The notes under the pieces: model-generated | Seen by the model: only the letters and a program-made list of their open reading frames with translations | Told to the model about the DNA's origin: nothing | Database searches by the model: none | Shown here: one piece after another, positions 16,925 to 26,504 of the stretch | How the letters are laid out: each line of letters begins with the position of its first letter | Position numbering within the stretch: position 1 is the first letter of the stretch | NCBI RefSeq assembly: GCF_000712595.1 | Contig: NZ_JOTN01000003.1 | Span: 248,001 to 312,000, forward strand | Direction of reading: 5' to 3' | Source of the DNA: Bacillus manliponensis | Lineage (GTDB): Bacteria; Bacillota; Bacilli; Bacillales; Bacillaceae_G | DNA length: 64,000 nucleotides | Translations under genes and position numbers: made by a program

Positions 16925-17332
16925 ATGCCAGATTTCACAAGTAGTGTAGGCCATTATATGAGCTACTTAGTGGCAAAACGTAATACCGTTTCTAGTAATA
17001 TTGCGAATGCAAATACGCCAGGCTATAAAGCGCAAGATGTGACATTTGTTGAGCAAATGGAAAACGGCGGTAATTTGTATAAAAAAAATGAAGCGGATTT
17101 AAAAACAAATCCATCATTTTATCAAACGAGCGATATGCATTTGCCAGTAGCAAGCACAACGAATACATATGCAAAAATCCAACATAACTCACTTGCAAAA
17201 AACCAAGATGGTAATAGTGTAGATACTTCAAAAGAAATGATTGAGTTGTTAAAAACTAATCAATTATATGGTATTTCTGTACAAGCGATTAATACACAGT
17301 ACGCGATTAATCAAGCAGCAAGAGGACGTTAG
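16925..17332 (+). CDS. flgB: Flagellar proximal rod protein FlgB
   Basis: A protein of 135 residues with the rod-family N-terminal motif (NTVSSNIANANTPGYKAQDV) and C-terminal helix (SKEMIELLKTNQLYGISVQA). It forms the proximal rod with FlgC. ATG 16925 with AAAGGTG upstream is chosen over the frame's first ATG at 16895, which lacks a ribosome binding site. First gene of the flgB-flgC-fliE-fliF-fliG-fliH-fliI operon. Confidence 0.93.
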   Translation: MPDFTSSVGHYMSYLVAKRNTVSSNIANANTPGYKAQDVTFVEQMENGGNLYKKNEADLKTNPSFYQTSDMHLPVASTTNTYAKIQHNSLAKNQDGNSVDTSKEMIELLKTNQLYGISVQAINTQYAINQAARGR

Positions 17333-17349
17333 GAAAAGGAGAGAATATC

Positions 17350-17763
17350 ATGTTTCATGCAATTAATGCCAGTGGTTCAGGATTAACTGCGGCAAGAAAA
17401 TGGATGGAAGTTACTTCAAACAATATTGTAAATGCAAACACGACGGCAGCTCCAAATGGAGAATTATATCGCAGGCGTAGTGTAGTGTTAGGACAAAATG
17501 ATGGCTTTGCAAGTATGCTACAAAATGATATACATACCGGTGTGGAAATAAAAAAAATCGAGCAAGACCCAAATGAAAATTTAGTATATGATCCTTCACA
17601 CCCACATGCAAATGAAGAGGGATATGTTCGATATCCGAATGTTGATATGACAGCAGAAATGACAAATATTATGATTGCACAAAAGATGTATGAAGCAAAT
17701 ATGAGTGTTTTAAATGCAAACAAGAAGATGCTTGATAAAGATTTAGAAATTGGACGCGGCTAA
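17350..17763 (+). CDS. flgC: Flagellar proximal rod protein FlgC
   Basis: A protein of 137 residues. It shows the rod-family motif with a slight variation (TSNNIVNANTTAAPNGELYRRR), the EEGYVRYPNVDM segment and the C-terminal MTNIMIAQKMYEANMSVLNA helix. It assembles with FlgB, FlgF/FlgG and FliE into the rod. AAAAGGAG precedes the ATG, 17 bases after flgB. Confidence 0.93.
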   Translation: MFHAINASGSGLTAARKWMEVTSNNIVNANTTAAPNGELYRRRSVVLGQNDGFASMLQNDIHTGVEIKKIEQDPNENLVYDPSHPHANEEGYVRYPNVDMTAEMTNIMIAQKMYEANMSVLNANKKMLDKDLEIGRG

Positions 17764-17778
17764 AAGGAGAGATATAAG

Positions 17779-18075
17779 ATGAAGATTCAACCAATATCCT
17801 ATCCACAGTTATTTGAAGGGATTCAGCCAATTACTACGCAGAAACCATCTTCACAGGCTATTGAGGGTAAAAAATTTATCGAATTATTGGAAGATATGAA
17901 TCAAACACAAAGTAATGCACAAAATGCAGTGTATAACTTATTAACGCATGGTGTTGGAGAGACACATGAAGTGTTAATGCAACAAAAGAAAGCAGAATCA
18001 CAAATGAAAACAGCTGCTCTCGTTCGTGATAATTTAATTGAAAACTATAAACAGCTGATGAGTATGCAAATATAG
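17779..18075 (+). CDS. fliE: Hook-basal body protein FliE
   Basis: A protein of 98 residues, helical, with the conserved central segment (KKFIELLEDMNQTQSNAQNA) and C-terminus (MKTAALVRDNLIENYKQLMSMQI). FliE joins the MS ring to the rod. AAAAGGAGAG precedes the ATG, 15 bases after flgC. Confidence 0.92.
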   Translation: MKIQPISYPQLFEGIQPITTQKPSSQAIEGKKFIELLEDMNQTQSNAQNAVYNLLTHGVGETHEVLMQQKKAESQMKTAALVRDNLIENYKQLMSMQI

Positions 18076-18097
18076 ATAAATGAACGGGTGTGTGTAA

Positions 18098-19645
18098 ATG
18101 GAAAAGATAAAAAGCATTTTCCAATCGTTAAAAATGTGGCATAAGATGGTATTTGGTGCCGCGCTTTTAGCGATTGTGACGGGGATACTTTTATATTTTA
18201 CCTTGCCAGATAAATATGTTGCTGTGTATCAAAATTTAAATGATACAGACAAGCAAGAAATTATTGCCGAACTATCAAAATTGGGCGTCGAATATCGGTT
18301 AGAGCAAGATGGATCCATCAGTGTTCCTACAGCTGATGCCCCATGGGTCCGAAACGAAATGACAGGAATGGGATTACCGTTTAATTCAAAGAGCGGGGAA
18401 GAGATCTTATTAGAGAGTTCATTAGGCTCTAGTGAACAAGATAAAAAAATGAAACAAATCATTGGTACGAAGAAACAACTAGAACAAGATATTGTTAGAA
18501 ACTTTCCACTAGTGGAAAGCGCAAACGTACAAATCACTTTACCAGAAAAAGAAACAATTTTTGATGAAGAGAAAGCGAAAGGAACAGCGGCTGTTACAGT
18601 TGGTGTAAAGCGTGGTCAAACGTTGACAAATGACCAAGTAGTTGGTATTCAGCATATGATTAGTGCAGCGGTTCCGGGAGTAAAAGCAGAGGAAGTAAGC
18701 GTGATTGATAGTAAAAAAGGTGTGATTTCAAAAGGTGCTGATGAGGCTAGCAATAGTGGTTCTTCTTCTTATGAAAAAGAGCTTGAAATGCAGCATCAAA
18801 TTGAAAATAAATTAAAGCAAGATATTGAATCAACGTTAACGACAGTTTTCCAGTTAGAGGAATTTAAAGTAAATACAAAAGTTGCTGTAAATTTTGATGA
18901 AGTTACTAAACAGTCAGAGACATATGGTAAGGAAGGTGTTCTACGTAGTAAACAAGAACAAGAAGAACGTTCTACTGCAACGGAAGGAACGCAAGAGGAT
19001 CCAGCGGGGATTCAAGCAAATGGTCAGCCACCTAACTACGGTAATGGGAATAATAACAATGGTGATGCAGTCTATGACCAACAAACTGGAAATAAAATTG
19101 AAAACTATGAGATTGATAAAACAATTGAAACAGTAAAGAAGCATCCAGAGTTAACGAAAACAAATGTTGTTGTGTGGGTTGATAATAAAACGTTAGCAAA
19201 GCGTAATATTGATATCGATGCTTTTAAAGAAGCAATTGGAACAGCAGCTGGTTTACAAATTGACCAAGATGGAAACTTTACAAATGGTCAAGTCAATATT
19301 GTAACAGTTGATTTTGAAGAACCGCCTAAACGAGAGCCGGCACCGAAAGAGGAAACAGGTATTAGTTTATGGTTAATTGGTGCAATTACAGGTATTAGTT
19401 TATTAATCGGTAGTTTAATTGCATATTTTGTACTAAAGCGTAAGAAAAAGAAGCAAATGGAAGATGAGTTTGAAGAAGAAGAAATAGAAGAAGAAATAGC
19501 TGCTACGTCAGAAAATCTATTTGTGATCGAAGAGGAGTCCGATGAACCGAAAGAACCGACTCTTGATGCAGAAGTGCAAGAAGTAACAAGAGAGCATATA
19601 GAAGGAACAGCAAAAGTTATTAAAAAGTGGTTAAATGGACAATAA
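18098..19645 (+). CDS. fliF: Flagellar MS-ring protein FliF
   Basis: A protein of 515 residues. Two membrane helices flank the periplasmic-side region (about 17-38 and 425-447), which contains YscJ/FliF ring-building motifs (AVYQNLNDTDKQEIIAEL, VQITLPEKETIF). An acidic C-terminal tail binds FliG. It forms the base on which the rotor and export apparatus assemble. The ribosome binding site (GGGTGTGTGTAA) is weaker than those of its neighbours. No frameshift is seen, in contrast to what is reported for some non-motile relatives. Confidence 0.94.
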   Translation: MEKIKSIFQSLKMWHKMVFGAALLAIVTGILLYFTLPDKYVAVYQNLNDTDKQEIIAELSKLGVEYRLEQDGSISVPTADAPWVRNEMTGMGLPFNSKSGEEILLESSLGSSEQDKKMKQIIGTKKQLEQDIVRNFPLVESANVQITLPEKETIFDEEKAKGTAAVTVGVKRGQTLTNDQVVGIQHMISAAVPGVKAEEVSVIDSKKGVISKGADEASNSGSSSYEKELEMQHQIENKLKQDIESTLTTVFQLEEFKVNTKVAVNFDEVTKQSETYGKEGVLRSKQEQEERSTATEGTQEDPAGIQANGQPPNYGNGNNNNGDAVYDQQTGNKIENYEIDKTIETVKKHPELTKTNVVVWVDNKTLAKRNIDIDAFKEAIGTAAGLQIDQDGNFTNGQVNIVTVDFEEPPKREPAPKEETGISLWLIGAITGISLLIGSLIAYFVLKRKKKKQMEDEFEEEEIEEEIAATSENLFVIEEESDEPKEPTLDAEVQEVTREHIEGTAKVIKKWLNGQ

Positions 19646-19660
19646 GGGAGGATAAACAAT

Positions 19661-20665
19661 ATGTTTGATGAGGTATCCTCTAAAGAGAAAGCTGCCATTC
19701 TTGTTCGTGTATTAGAGGAAGATGTGGCAACGAAAGTCATTGAGTATATGACAGATGAGGAAAGAGAAGTGTTGTTACGCGAAATTGCAAAATTTCGCGT
19801 GTATAAGCCAGAAACATTAGAGAATGTACTGGGACAATTTTTATATGAATTAAATGTAAAAGAATTAAATCTTGTTACGCCAGATAAAGAATACATTCGT
19901 CGAATTTTTAAAAACATGCGTGAAGAAGATTTGGAGAAGTTGTTAGAAGATCTGTGGTACAACAAAGATAATCCATTTGAGTTTCTTAACTCGCTCACTG
20001 ATTTAGAGCCATTGTTAACGGTGTTAAATGATGAATCACCACAAACAATTGCAATTATCGCTTCGTATATTAAGCCACAACTTGCTTCGCAACTTATTGA
20101 AAGGCTACCAGATCATAAACGAGTGGAAACTGTACGAGGCATTGCAAAATTAGAGCAAGTTGATGCCGAACTAATTAAACAAATTGGTGACTTATTAAAA
20201 GCGAAATTAAATAACATGGCGTTTAGTGCGATTAATAAAACAGATGGATTGAAAACAATTGTAAGCATTTTAAATAACGTATCTCGTGGTGTTGAGAAGA
20301 CGGTATTTGAAAAATTAGATCAACTTGACTATGAACTTTCTGAAAAAATTAAAGAAAACATGTTTGTCTTTGAAGATTTATTGCGCTTAGATGATATTGC
20401 GCTTCGCCGCGTATTAGAAGAGCTTACGGATAATGCAGTTATTGCAAAAGCATTAAAAGTTGCAAAAGAAGAAATTAAAGAGAAATTGTTCATCTGTATG
20501 TCTTCTAATCGTAAAGAAATGATTTTAGAAGAATTAGATGGTATAGGACCAATTAAAGTAACTGATGCTGAAAAAGCACAGCAGATCATTACAAGTACAG
20601 TGAAGAGATTGGAGAAAGAAGGAAGAATTGTCGTTCAAAGAGGTGATGATGATGTCCTTATTTAA
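19661..20665 (+). CDS. fliG: Flagellar rotor/switch protein FliG
   Basis: A protein of 334 residues with three FliG domains. The C-terminal torque helix region (LFICMSSNRKEMILEELDGI) carries the charged residues that face MotA. FliG joins the MS ring to FliM and converts stator movement into rotation. AGGGAGG precedes the ATG. The 3' end overlaps fliH by 14 bases. Confidence 0.94.
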   Translation: MFDEVSSKEKAAILVRVLEEDVATKVIEYMTDEEREVLLREIAKFRVYKPETLENVLGQFLYELNVKELNLVTPDKEYIRRIFKNMREEDLEKLLEDLWYNKDNPFEFLNSLTDLEPLLTVLNDESPQTIAIIASYIKPQLASQLIERLPDHKRVETVRGIAKLEQVDAELIKQIGDLLKAKLNNMAFSAINKTDGLKTIVSILNNVSRGVEKTVFEKLDQLDYELSEKIKENMFVFEDLLRLDDIALRRVLEELTDNAVIAKALKVAKEEIKEKLFICMSSNRKEMILEELDGIGPIKVTDAEKAQQIITSTVKRLEKEGRIVVQRGDDDVLI

Positions 20666-21347
20666 GAACAGAATTCCGAAGAATTCTGTTTCTTTTTCTC
20701 ATGAAACATACGAGTTGCAATTTCCAAAAGCGATCCCTGATATAACTTCTGAAGAAGCAGAAGAGTTGAAAATCGACGTGACTGAGCTTTTGCAGCAGCA
20801 ACAAATGGTGCAAATGGAAATGCAGCAGCTAAGAGAAAATGAACAGCAATTACAAATGCAGTACGAAGCGTTTATGCGAGAACGTGAATTATTTGAACAA
20901 CAGAAAGCAGAAGAGATAAGGGAGCTTGAACAAGAGCGAATTTTGTTAGAGCAGGAAAAGAAGAAGGCAGTATATGAATGGGGCAATCTATTGTGGGATC
21001 AATCATTTCAGCTTGCAGAAAAAATTGTGAATCAAGCGATTGATGCTCGTCAGCTTGAAGTTCTCCCTATTTTAACAGGGATTGTTCAAACATTACCAAC
21101 ATCGTTTGAGAAACTTATTATTACTGTGCATCCTGATACGTTTGAACAGATTGAGAAAGAGAAAGAACAAACGAAAGAATATTGGCTTTTACAGCTCGTA
21201 GAATGGAAATATGATTTTTCATTACAATTTGGTGAATTTGTATTAGAAGAAGAAAAAGAGTTTTTCCATTTCCAGTTCTTGGATATTTTTGAAAATCTTC
21301 GTAAAAGAAGAGAAGAGGAGAAAATGTTTGAGGAGCAACTAACATGA
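20652..21347 (+). CDS. fliH: Flagellar export ATPase regulator FliH
   Basis: A protein of 231 residues. A long glutamine- and glutamate-rich coiled coil (~45-115) precedes the FliH/V-ATPase subunit E-like C-terminal domain (~120-220). FliH dimers bind FliI and bring it to the export gate. Of three consecutive in-frame ATG codons, 20652 lies best behind AGAGG. It starts inside fliG and overlaps fliI by 4 bases (ATGA). Confidence 0.87.
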   Translation: MSLFKNRIPKNSVSFSHETYELQFPKAIPDITSEEAEELKIDVTELLQQQQMVQMEMQQLRENEQQLQMQYEAFMRERELFEQQKAEEIRELEQERILLEQEKKKAVYEWGNLLWDQSFQLAEKIVNQAIDARQLEVLPILTGIVQTLPTSFEKLIITVHPDTFEQIEKEKEQTKEYWLLQLVEWKYDFSLQFGEFVLEEEKEFFHFQFLDIFENLRKRREEEKMFEEQLT

Positions 21348-22648
21348 AAGAGCAATTGCGAAAAGAACATGAAAAATGGCATGCATTTATGCAAAAACCA
21401 TTGTATGTAAAAGCAGGGAAAGTTCATAGTGTGCAAGAGCAGTTTTTTATTTCAAAAGGGCCAAAAGCAAAAATTGGTGATGTTTGTCTTGTTGGAGAGC
21501 ATAATGTTCTTTGTGAAGTGATCGCAATCGAAAAGGAAAACAACATGTTATTACCATTTGAGCAAACAGAAAAAGTTTGCTACGGCGATGCAGTCATTTT
21601 AATGGATGAAGATGTTACAGTTCCAAGAGGGGATTATCTACTTGGAAAAGTATTAAATGCAAATGGTCAAGTGTTGAACGAACGAGAACAACATGTTCCG
21701 TTTCAAAAAATAAAGTTAGATGCACCACCAATTCATGCATTTGAACGTGAAAAGATTACGGATGTTTTTGAAACAGGTATTAAATCTATTGATTCCATGC
21801 TTACAATTGGTATGGGGCAAAAAATAGGAATCTTTGCTGGGTCAGGTGTCGGGAAATCAACTTTACTTGGTATGATTGCTAAAAATGCAAAAGCGGATAT
21901 AAATGTAATCAGTTTAGTTGGTGAACGTGGACGTGAGGTAAAAGACTTTATTCATAAAGAGCTTGGGGAAGAAGGCATGAAAAAAAGCATTGTTGTTGTA
22001 GCCACTTCTGATGAGAGTCATCTCATGCAGCTTCGGGCCGCAAAACTTGCAACATCGATTGCGGAGTCTTTTCGTGATCAAGGAAAAAACGTTCTGTTAA
22101 TGATGGACTCGGTAACACGATTTGCAGATGCACGTCGTAGTGTTGATATTGCGGTGAAAGAACTACCGATTGGTGGTAAAACATTATTGATGGAAAGCTA
22201 TATGAAAAAGTTATTAGAGCGTTCTGGAAAGACACAACATGGTTCTATTACAGGTATTTATACAGTGCTTGTTGATGGAGATGATTTAAATGGTCCAGTA
22301 CCTGATTTAGCGCGTGGTATTTTAGATGGGCATATCGTATTAAAACGTGAGCTTGCAACATTAAACCATTACCCAGCTATTTCCGTTCTAGATTCTGTTA
22401 GTCGTATTATGGAAGAAATTGTGTCGCCAGAGCATTGGCAACTTGCGAATGAAATACGAAAGACACTCTCTATTTATAAAGAAAATGAACTGTATTTCAA
22501 ACTTGGAACGATACAAGAAAATAGTGAAAACGCGTATATCTTTGAATGTAAGAATAAAATAGATGGTATTCATGCGTTTTTAAAGCAAGGCCGAACAGAT
22601 TATTATAAGTTTACAGATATAATAAAAACGATGGAATCTGTTGTATAA
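21344..22648 (+). CDS. fliI: Flagellar export ATPase FliI
   Basis: A protein of 434 residues. The ATPase domain has Walker A GSGVGKST (~residue 167), Walker B NVLLMMDSV and the family motif KELPIGGKTLLMESYMKK. It resembles F-type ATPase beta subunits, as FliI does. It energises export of rod, hook and filament proteins. It overlaps fliH by 4 bases and is the last gene before a weak terminator. Confidence 0.95.
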   Translation: MKEQLRKEHEKWHAFMQKPLYVKAGKVHSVQEQFFISKGPKAKIGDVCLVGEHNVLCEVIAIEKENNMLLPFEQTEKVCYGDAVILMDEDVTVPRGDYLLGKVLNANGQVLNEREQHVPFQKIKLDAPPIHAFEREKITDVFETGIKSIDSMLTIGMGQKIGIFAGSGVGKSTLLGMIAKNAKADINVISLVGERGREVKDFIHKELGEEGMKKSIVVVATSDESHLMQLRAAKLATSIAESFRDQGKNVLLMMDSVTRFADARRSVDIAVKELPIGGKTLLMESYMKKLLERSGKTQHGSITGIYTVLVDGDDLNGPVPDLARGILDGHIVLKRELATLNHYPAISVLDSVSRIMEEIVSPEHWQLANEIRKTLSIYKENELYFKLGTIQENSENAYIFECKNKIDGIHAFLKQGRTDYYKFTDIIKTMESVV

Positions 22649-22676
22649 AAGGCCTCATATTTATGGGGTCTTTTGT
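22647..22676 (+). terminator. Weak terminator after fliI
   Basis: An AAAAGGCCTCAT arm pairs with ATGGGGTCTTTT through two G-U pairs. Readthrough into fliJ is likely. Two TATAAT hexamers (22712 and 22733) follow but have no good -35. Confidence 0.5.
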
Positions 22677-22758
22677 CTTATAATTTTCATAGTTTTTGTT
22701 AGAAAAAACTATATAATATAGCAGGAGAGCGTTATAATAGAGAGGGGTGTAACGACAG

Positions 22759-23166
22759 ATGAATAAGCAGCAGTATAATACGATTATGTGGAAAATTGAG
22801 CAAGAAAAAGAGCAAATTTTAAAAGAGATACACGAATTAACAGAAGAGAAACGGAGTATTGAGAAAAAGAAAGAATACGATCGTTATGTTGTTACTTCTC
22901 GTAGTATGTTGAAAACTGGAATGCATGTTTCAGCTGGGATGTTATCTTCTCACACGTTTTCGCCTGAGAGAATGGAAGAATGGAATCGGAAAATAGAAAA
23001 AATAAATAGTTTTATTCAAAAAAATGAAAATTTGTTAGAGCAAATGAAGGAAAAAGAAAGAGTCATTGAAAATATGTTTCAAGAAAATACAAGACTGTTC
23101 TTAAAACAAGAAGAACAACGAGAAGAGAAACAATTACTTGACTTGAAAATGTGTATGAATGGATGA
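22759..23166 (+). CDS. fliJ: FliJ-like flagellar export protein
   Basis: A protein of 135 residues, almost entirely coiled coil and rich in Glu and Lys, as FliJ proteins are. Position directly after fliI and before fliK is that of fliJ. FliJ links the ATPase ring to FlhA and recycles chaperones. Sequence similarity is low, so the name rests on size, coiled-coil character and order. AGAGGGGTG precedes the ATG. Its stop is 10 bases before the fliK start. Confidence 0.75.
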   Translation: MNKQQYNTIMWKIEQEKEQILKEIHELTEEKRSIEKKKEYDRYVVTSRSMLKTGMHVSAGMLSSHTFSPERMEEWNRKIEKINSFIQKNENLLEQMKEKERVIENMFQENTRLFLKQEEQREEKQLLDLKMCMNG

Positions 23167-23176
23167 GGTGAATAAG

Positions 23177-24367
23177 ATGATTGATTCTGTACTGCCTGTA
23201 TTGCCGGTGCAGCAAAATTTGCCTCCGCAAAAAAGTTCACAACGGGAAGTTCAGCAAAAAGATGAGTTGTCACCTTTTGCAAATGCAATGAATGAAAAAC
23301 AGAGTGAAGATACGACAGGTGTAGAAAAAAGAAAAGCACAACAAGAGGAACAAAAAGAACAAGAAGCAGTTCCAAAAATCTCAAAACTTCCAAAAGTAGA
23401 AGGGGATTCTGCTAGAAAAGAAGAGCTTGGTCATAAAGAGTTAGAAGCTGTATTATTGTCTGTCTCCGATCAAATTGTTGCGTTAGAACAATTACGTGTA
23501 CAACCAGAATTGTTATATCAATACATACAAAAATTACAAGAAATGTATCAGTCATATGGCAATATAAAAATGAGTGAGTTACCACAACATGAAATAGAGG
23601 CACTTCAATCATTTTTAGGAAAGTTGAATATCGAAAAAGCTATATGTTTAGAAGATACGCTTGAAGTTATGTTGAACAAAGTTGAAACGTTACAAAAGTT
23701 GTTACAGTTTCAAGGGATTGTACAAACAGAAATGCACAGTTTGATGAAAAACAGTAACTCATATCATGCAGAAGATGTGCAAGGTGAAGTGTCATCGGCT
23801 TACGGAAAAGAAGGATTGGATGAGATAGATGAATTGTTAAAAGAAAAGATTCATCAAATGCCACTTATAGATGATATAACTGGAGAAGTAGATGAAGGAA
23901 TTGCTCCTCTTGACAGTCAAGTGAAAGGCAGCTTCATCGATAATCTTCAATCGCTAAAAAGTGATAAAACAATGCAGTCAGAAACTGCTTCGCTTCCTGA
24001 GTTAGGAAAGAAATTAGAAGCAAAAATCGATATGCTACAACGATTTGTTGTGAAGCAAGAGCGAGTTTTGTTTCAATTAAATCCAGAGAAGTTAGGTGCA
24101 CTAACGGTCTACATGAGGAAACAAGGTGATCAAATTCAAGTGCATGTTGAAATGGATAAACACGATGTGAAAAAGAGCATTGAAATTGTATTGGACGAAT
24201 TAAAGTTAAGATTAAAAGAAAAAGAGATTCATATTGAGCTAAGTTATTCTGATAAGAATGAGAAGCGTGAAGAGCAAGAACGTCAGCAATCACAGAAGAA
24301 GAAGCAAGATGTAATGAAGCATGAACAAAAACAAGAGCAAGACTTTGCTGGATTATTGGAGGAATAA
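23177..24367 (+). CDS. fliK: Hook-length control protein FliK
   Basis: A protein of 396 residues. The C-terminal Flg_hook domain (~285-370) has LNPEKLGALTVYMRKQGDQI, the family's core. The N-terminal part is low-complexity, rich in Gln, Glu and Lys, as in ruler-like FliK proteins. The extreme C-terminus is charged. FliK measures the hook and switches FlhB specificity. ATG 23177 behind GAGGTG is chosen over 23159, which overlaps fliJ. Confidence 0.88.
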   Translation: MIDSVLPVLPVQQNLPPQKSSQREVQQKDELSPFANAMNEKQSEDTTGVEKRKAQQEEQKEQEAVPKISKLPKVEGDSARKEELGHKELEAVLLSVSDQIVALEQLRVQPELLYQYIQKLQEMYQSYGNIKMSELPQHEIEALQSFLGKLNIEKAICLEDTLEVMLNKVETLQKLLQFQGIVQTEMHSLMKNSNSYHAEDVQGEVSSAYGKEGLDEIDELLKEKIHQMPLIDDITGEVDEGIAPLDSQVKGSFIDNLQSLKSDKTMQSETASLPELGKKLEAKIDMLQRFVVKQERVLFQLNPEKLGALTVYMRKQGDQIQVHVEMDKHDVKKSIEIVLDELKLRLKEKEIHIELSYSDKNEKREEQERQQSQKKKQDVMKHEQKQEQDFAGLLEE

Positions 24368-24370
24368 ACC

Positions 24371-24898
24371 GTGCCAAGTGTAGGCTTAAATACGACAACG
24401 ACAAATCATATTCAAACGCAAGCAACGAAAAATGCAGCGACTGAGCAAGCAGCAACGAAAAAAAATCAAGGCGTTATGGGAAAAGATGACTTTTTAAAGC
24501 TGTTTCTTACAAGTTTGCAATATCAAGATCCATTCAATTCAATGGATATGAACCAAATGATGAACCAAATGTCACAAATGTCTATCATGGAGCAAGTCCA
24601 AAATATGACAGAAGCTGTTGATACGTTAAAAGCAACGATGCAAATGACAGCGTTAGATGGTGGGATGAAATTTCTTGGTAAATATGTAAGGGGCGTTGAC
24701 GGTGAAGGGAAAGAAGTAGTTGGTCAAGTGGATACAGTTCGTTTAGCGGCGAATAATCAAGTACAGCTTGTCATTGGTGAGCGCATCGTACCATTACAGT
24801 TTGTAGAAAGTGTGTCAGATCAAGAAATTATTGTAGAAAAACCTGAAGAAGAGAAAGAAGAAAATAACGAAGACGTAACAGAAGTTACAAATTCATAA
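24371..24898 (+). CDS. flgD: Hook assembly scaffold FlgD
   Basis: A protein of 175 residues. The N-terminal FlgD signature KDDFLKLFLTSLQYQDPFN is followed by a Met/Gln-rich helix (MNQMMNQMSQMSIMEQVQNM). The C-terminal part is shorter than in enterobacteria, as usual for Bacillus. The start codon is GTG, with GGAGGAA 9 bases upstream. It caps the growing hook and is replaced by FlgK. Confidence 0.93.
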   Translation: MPSVGLNTTTTNHIQTQATKNAATEQAATKKNQGVMGKDDFLKLFLTSLQYQDPFNSMDMNQMMNQMSQMSIMEQVQNMTEAVDTLKATMQMTALDGGMKFLGKYVRGVDGEGKEVVGQVDTVRLAANNQVQLVIGERIVPLQFVESVSDQEIIVEKPEEEKEENNEDVTEVTNS

Positions 24899-24916
24899 AA
24901 GGAGTGTACAAATAAT

Positions 24917-26128
24917 ATGATTAAAGCACTATATACAAGTATTACAGGCATGAACGCAACGCAAAACGCATTAAGCGTAACATCAAACAATATTGCAAAC
25001 GCACAAACAGTTGGTTATAAAAGGCAAAAAGCAATGTTTGATGATTTACTATATAACAACACAATCGGTGCAAAAGGAAATGATAGCTCCGCTGGTACAA
25101 ACCCAACAAGTATTGGTAACGGTGTGAAATTAAGTGGAACATCAACGGATTTTAATACCGGTTCAATTACATTAACAGGTGGAAAGATGGAAGCAGCAAT
25201 AGAAGGAGTAGGCTTCTTTGCAGTAGGAGATAGTAATGGTGGGAACATTCAATATACGAGAAAGGGTACATTTGGTATTTCAGATGATTACTATGTTGTA
25301 AATTCACAAGGACAATATGTATTTGCATATCCTACAAATCCTCAAACAGGGGAAATTGATATGACAGCCCAAGCAGGACCTTTAAGGGTTCCAGTTGGGG
25401 AAGCAATCGGTGGAACGCAATCAACAAAAGGTGTACTTGGAGGGAATATTAATACAGTTGATGAGGGGATAACACAAGATTTAAAAGTATTTGATGATGC
25501 TGGAAATGAATATAAAGTATTGGTAGAAATTAAGAAAACGAGTGATCATAATTATTCTTACAATATATCACAAATGAACGTTACAAAAGGTGAAACGACA
25601 TATAAGCCAGTATCTTCAGGTGCGAGTGGAAATATTGCTTTTAACAATGTTGGAGAAATTACAAGTGGGAGCCCAATAACATTTAGGTTTAATGGAACAA
25701 AGGATTTCACATTAGATCTTAGTAAATTAACGAATCACCCAACAAAGACACAGTTAAAGCCTTCTGAATTTAACGGAAATGGTGCGACGTATATTGAAGA
25801 CTACTCTATATCTGATGGTGGTTATATTATGGCGACATATGAAGATGGAAGTACAAAGCCATTAGGACAACTTGCTGTTGCAACGTTCCCAAATGAAGGC
25901 GGTTTAATGAAAGTAGGAAATGGAAATTATATTGAAACACCGTCAACAGGGCAGCGGTCAATCAGTGTTTCTGATAACGTAAAAGGAAAAGCAACAGAAG
26001 GTTCAAACGTAGACTTATCCGTTGAGTTCGTTGACTTAATGTTATATCAGCGTGGATTCCAAGGAAATACAAAAGTAATTAAAGTAGCTGACGAAGTGTT
26101 AAATGATATCGTAAATTTAATTCGATAA
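24917..26128 (+). CDS. flgE: Flagellar hook protein FlgE
   Basis: A protein of 403 residues with the axial-family N-terminus (LYTSITGMNATQNALSVTSN, NIANAQTVGYKRQ) and C-terminus (NVDLSVEFVDLMLYQRGFQG), separated by the FlgE central domains. It polymerises into the hook. AAAAGGAGTG precedes the ATG, 18 bases after flgD. Confidence 0.95.
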   Translation: MIKALYTSITGMNATQNALSVTSNNIANAQTVGYKRQKAMFDDLLYNNTIGAKGNDSSAGTNPTSIGNGVKLSGTSTDFNTGSITLTGGKMEAAIEGVGFFAVGDSNGGNIQYTRKGTFGISDDYYVVNSQGQYVFAYPTNPQTGEIDMTAQAGPLRVPVGEAIGGTQSTKGVLGGNINTVDEGITQDLKVFDDAGNEYKVLVEIKKTSDHNYSYNISQMNVTKGETTYKPVSSGASGNIAFNNVGEITSGSPITFRFNGTKDFTLDLSKLTNHPTKTQLKPSEFNGNGATYIEDYSISDGGYIMATYEDGSTKPLGQLAVATFPNEGGLMKVGNGNYIETPSTGQRSISVSDNVKGKATEGSNVDLSVEFVDLMLYQRGFQGNTKVIKVADEVLNDIVNLIR

Positions 26129-26168
26129 TAAGGAGTCAGTGAAATAGATAGAAAGGGCTTCTTTTCAA

Positions 26169-26504
26169 ATGACTAGACACGAACGAATTTTACAGACACC
26201 GTTTTTTCAAGATAAACAAGATTTAGCAAAGCAAATTATAAAGCTTGAACAAGAAGAGCATTGTTATTTACCAGATCAGTTTGCTGTTAAAACAGTTCCA
26301 CCGTATGCATTTGGGGAAAAACAAGCTATCATTGGGCGCGTTCATGAATTTTATTTTATCGGCCTTGTAAGTAAAGGGCATACAAAGTATCAAGTATTTG
26401 CAAATGAAATGAAATGTCGTGAATTTTTCATTATGCTCCCAAGTATTAAAGAGCAGCAAATGGCATTTTGGTTTAATAATATAGAATTGCTATCTGTTTC
26501 ATAA
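26169..26504 (+). CDS. Hypothetical protein downstream of flgE
   Basis: A protein of 111 residues, not recognised. It begins MTRHERILQTPFFQDKQDLA and has an alternating beta-strand pattern in the middle (IIGRVHEFYFIGLVSKGHTK), with no signal peptide or membrane segment. The ribosome binding site (AAAGGG, 11 bases from ATG) is weak. It lies between flgE and a long hairpin, in the interval where motility genes of the group continue to cheV. Confidence 0.6.
   Translation: MTRHERILQTPFFQDKQDLAKQIIKLEQEEHCYLPDQFAVKTVPPYAFGEKQAIIGRVHEFYFIGLVSKGHTKYQVFANEMKCREFFIMLPSIKEQQMAFWFNNIELLSVS

Noticed and set aside
18098-19645. Possible frameshift in fliF, as reported in some non-motile relatives
   Set aside because: The frame is open over 515 residues with both membrane helices and the C-terminal tail.
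19288-19998. Long minus-strand frame opposite fliF and fliG
   Set aside because: Serine-rich antisense translation of real coding genes, with no ribosome binding site.
22712-22738. Two TATAAT hexamers upstream of fliJ as promoters
   Set aside because: No acceptable -35 at 16-18 bases from either; left as a note only.
23934-24455. Minus-strand frame opposite fliK and flgD
   Set aside because: A shadow of the plus-strand genes; no family features.
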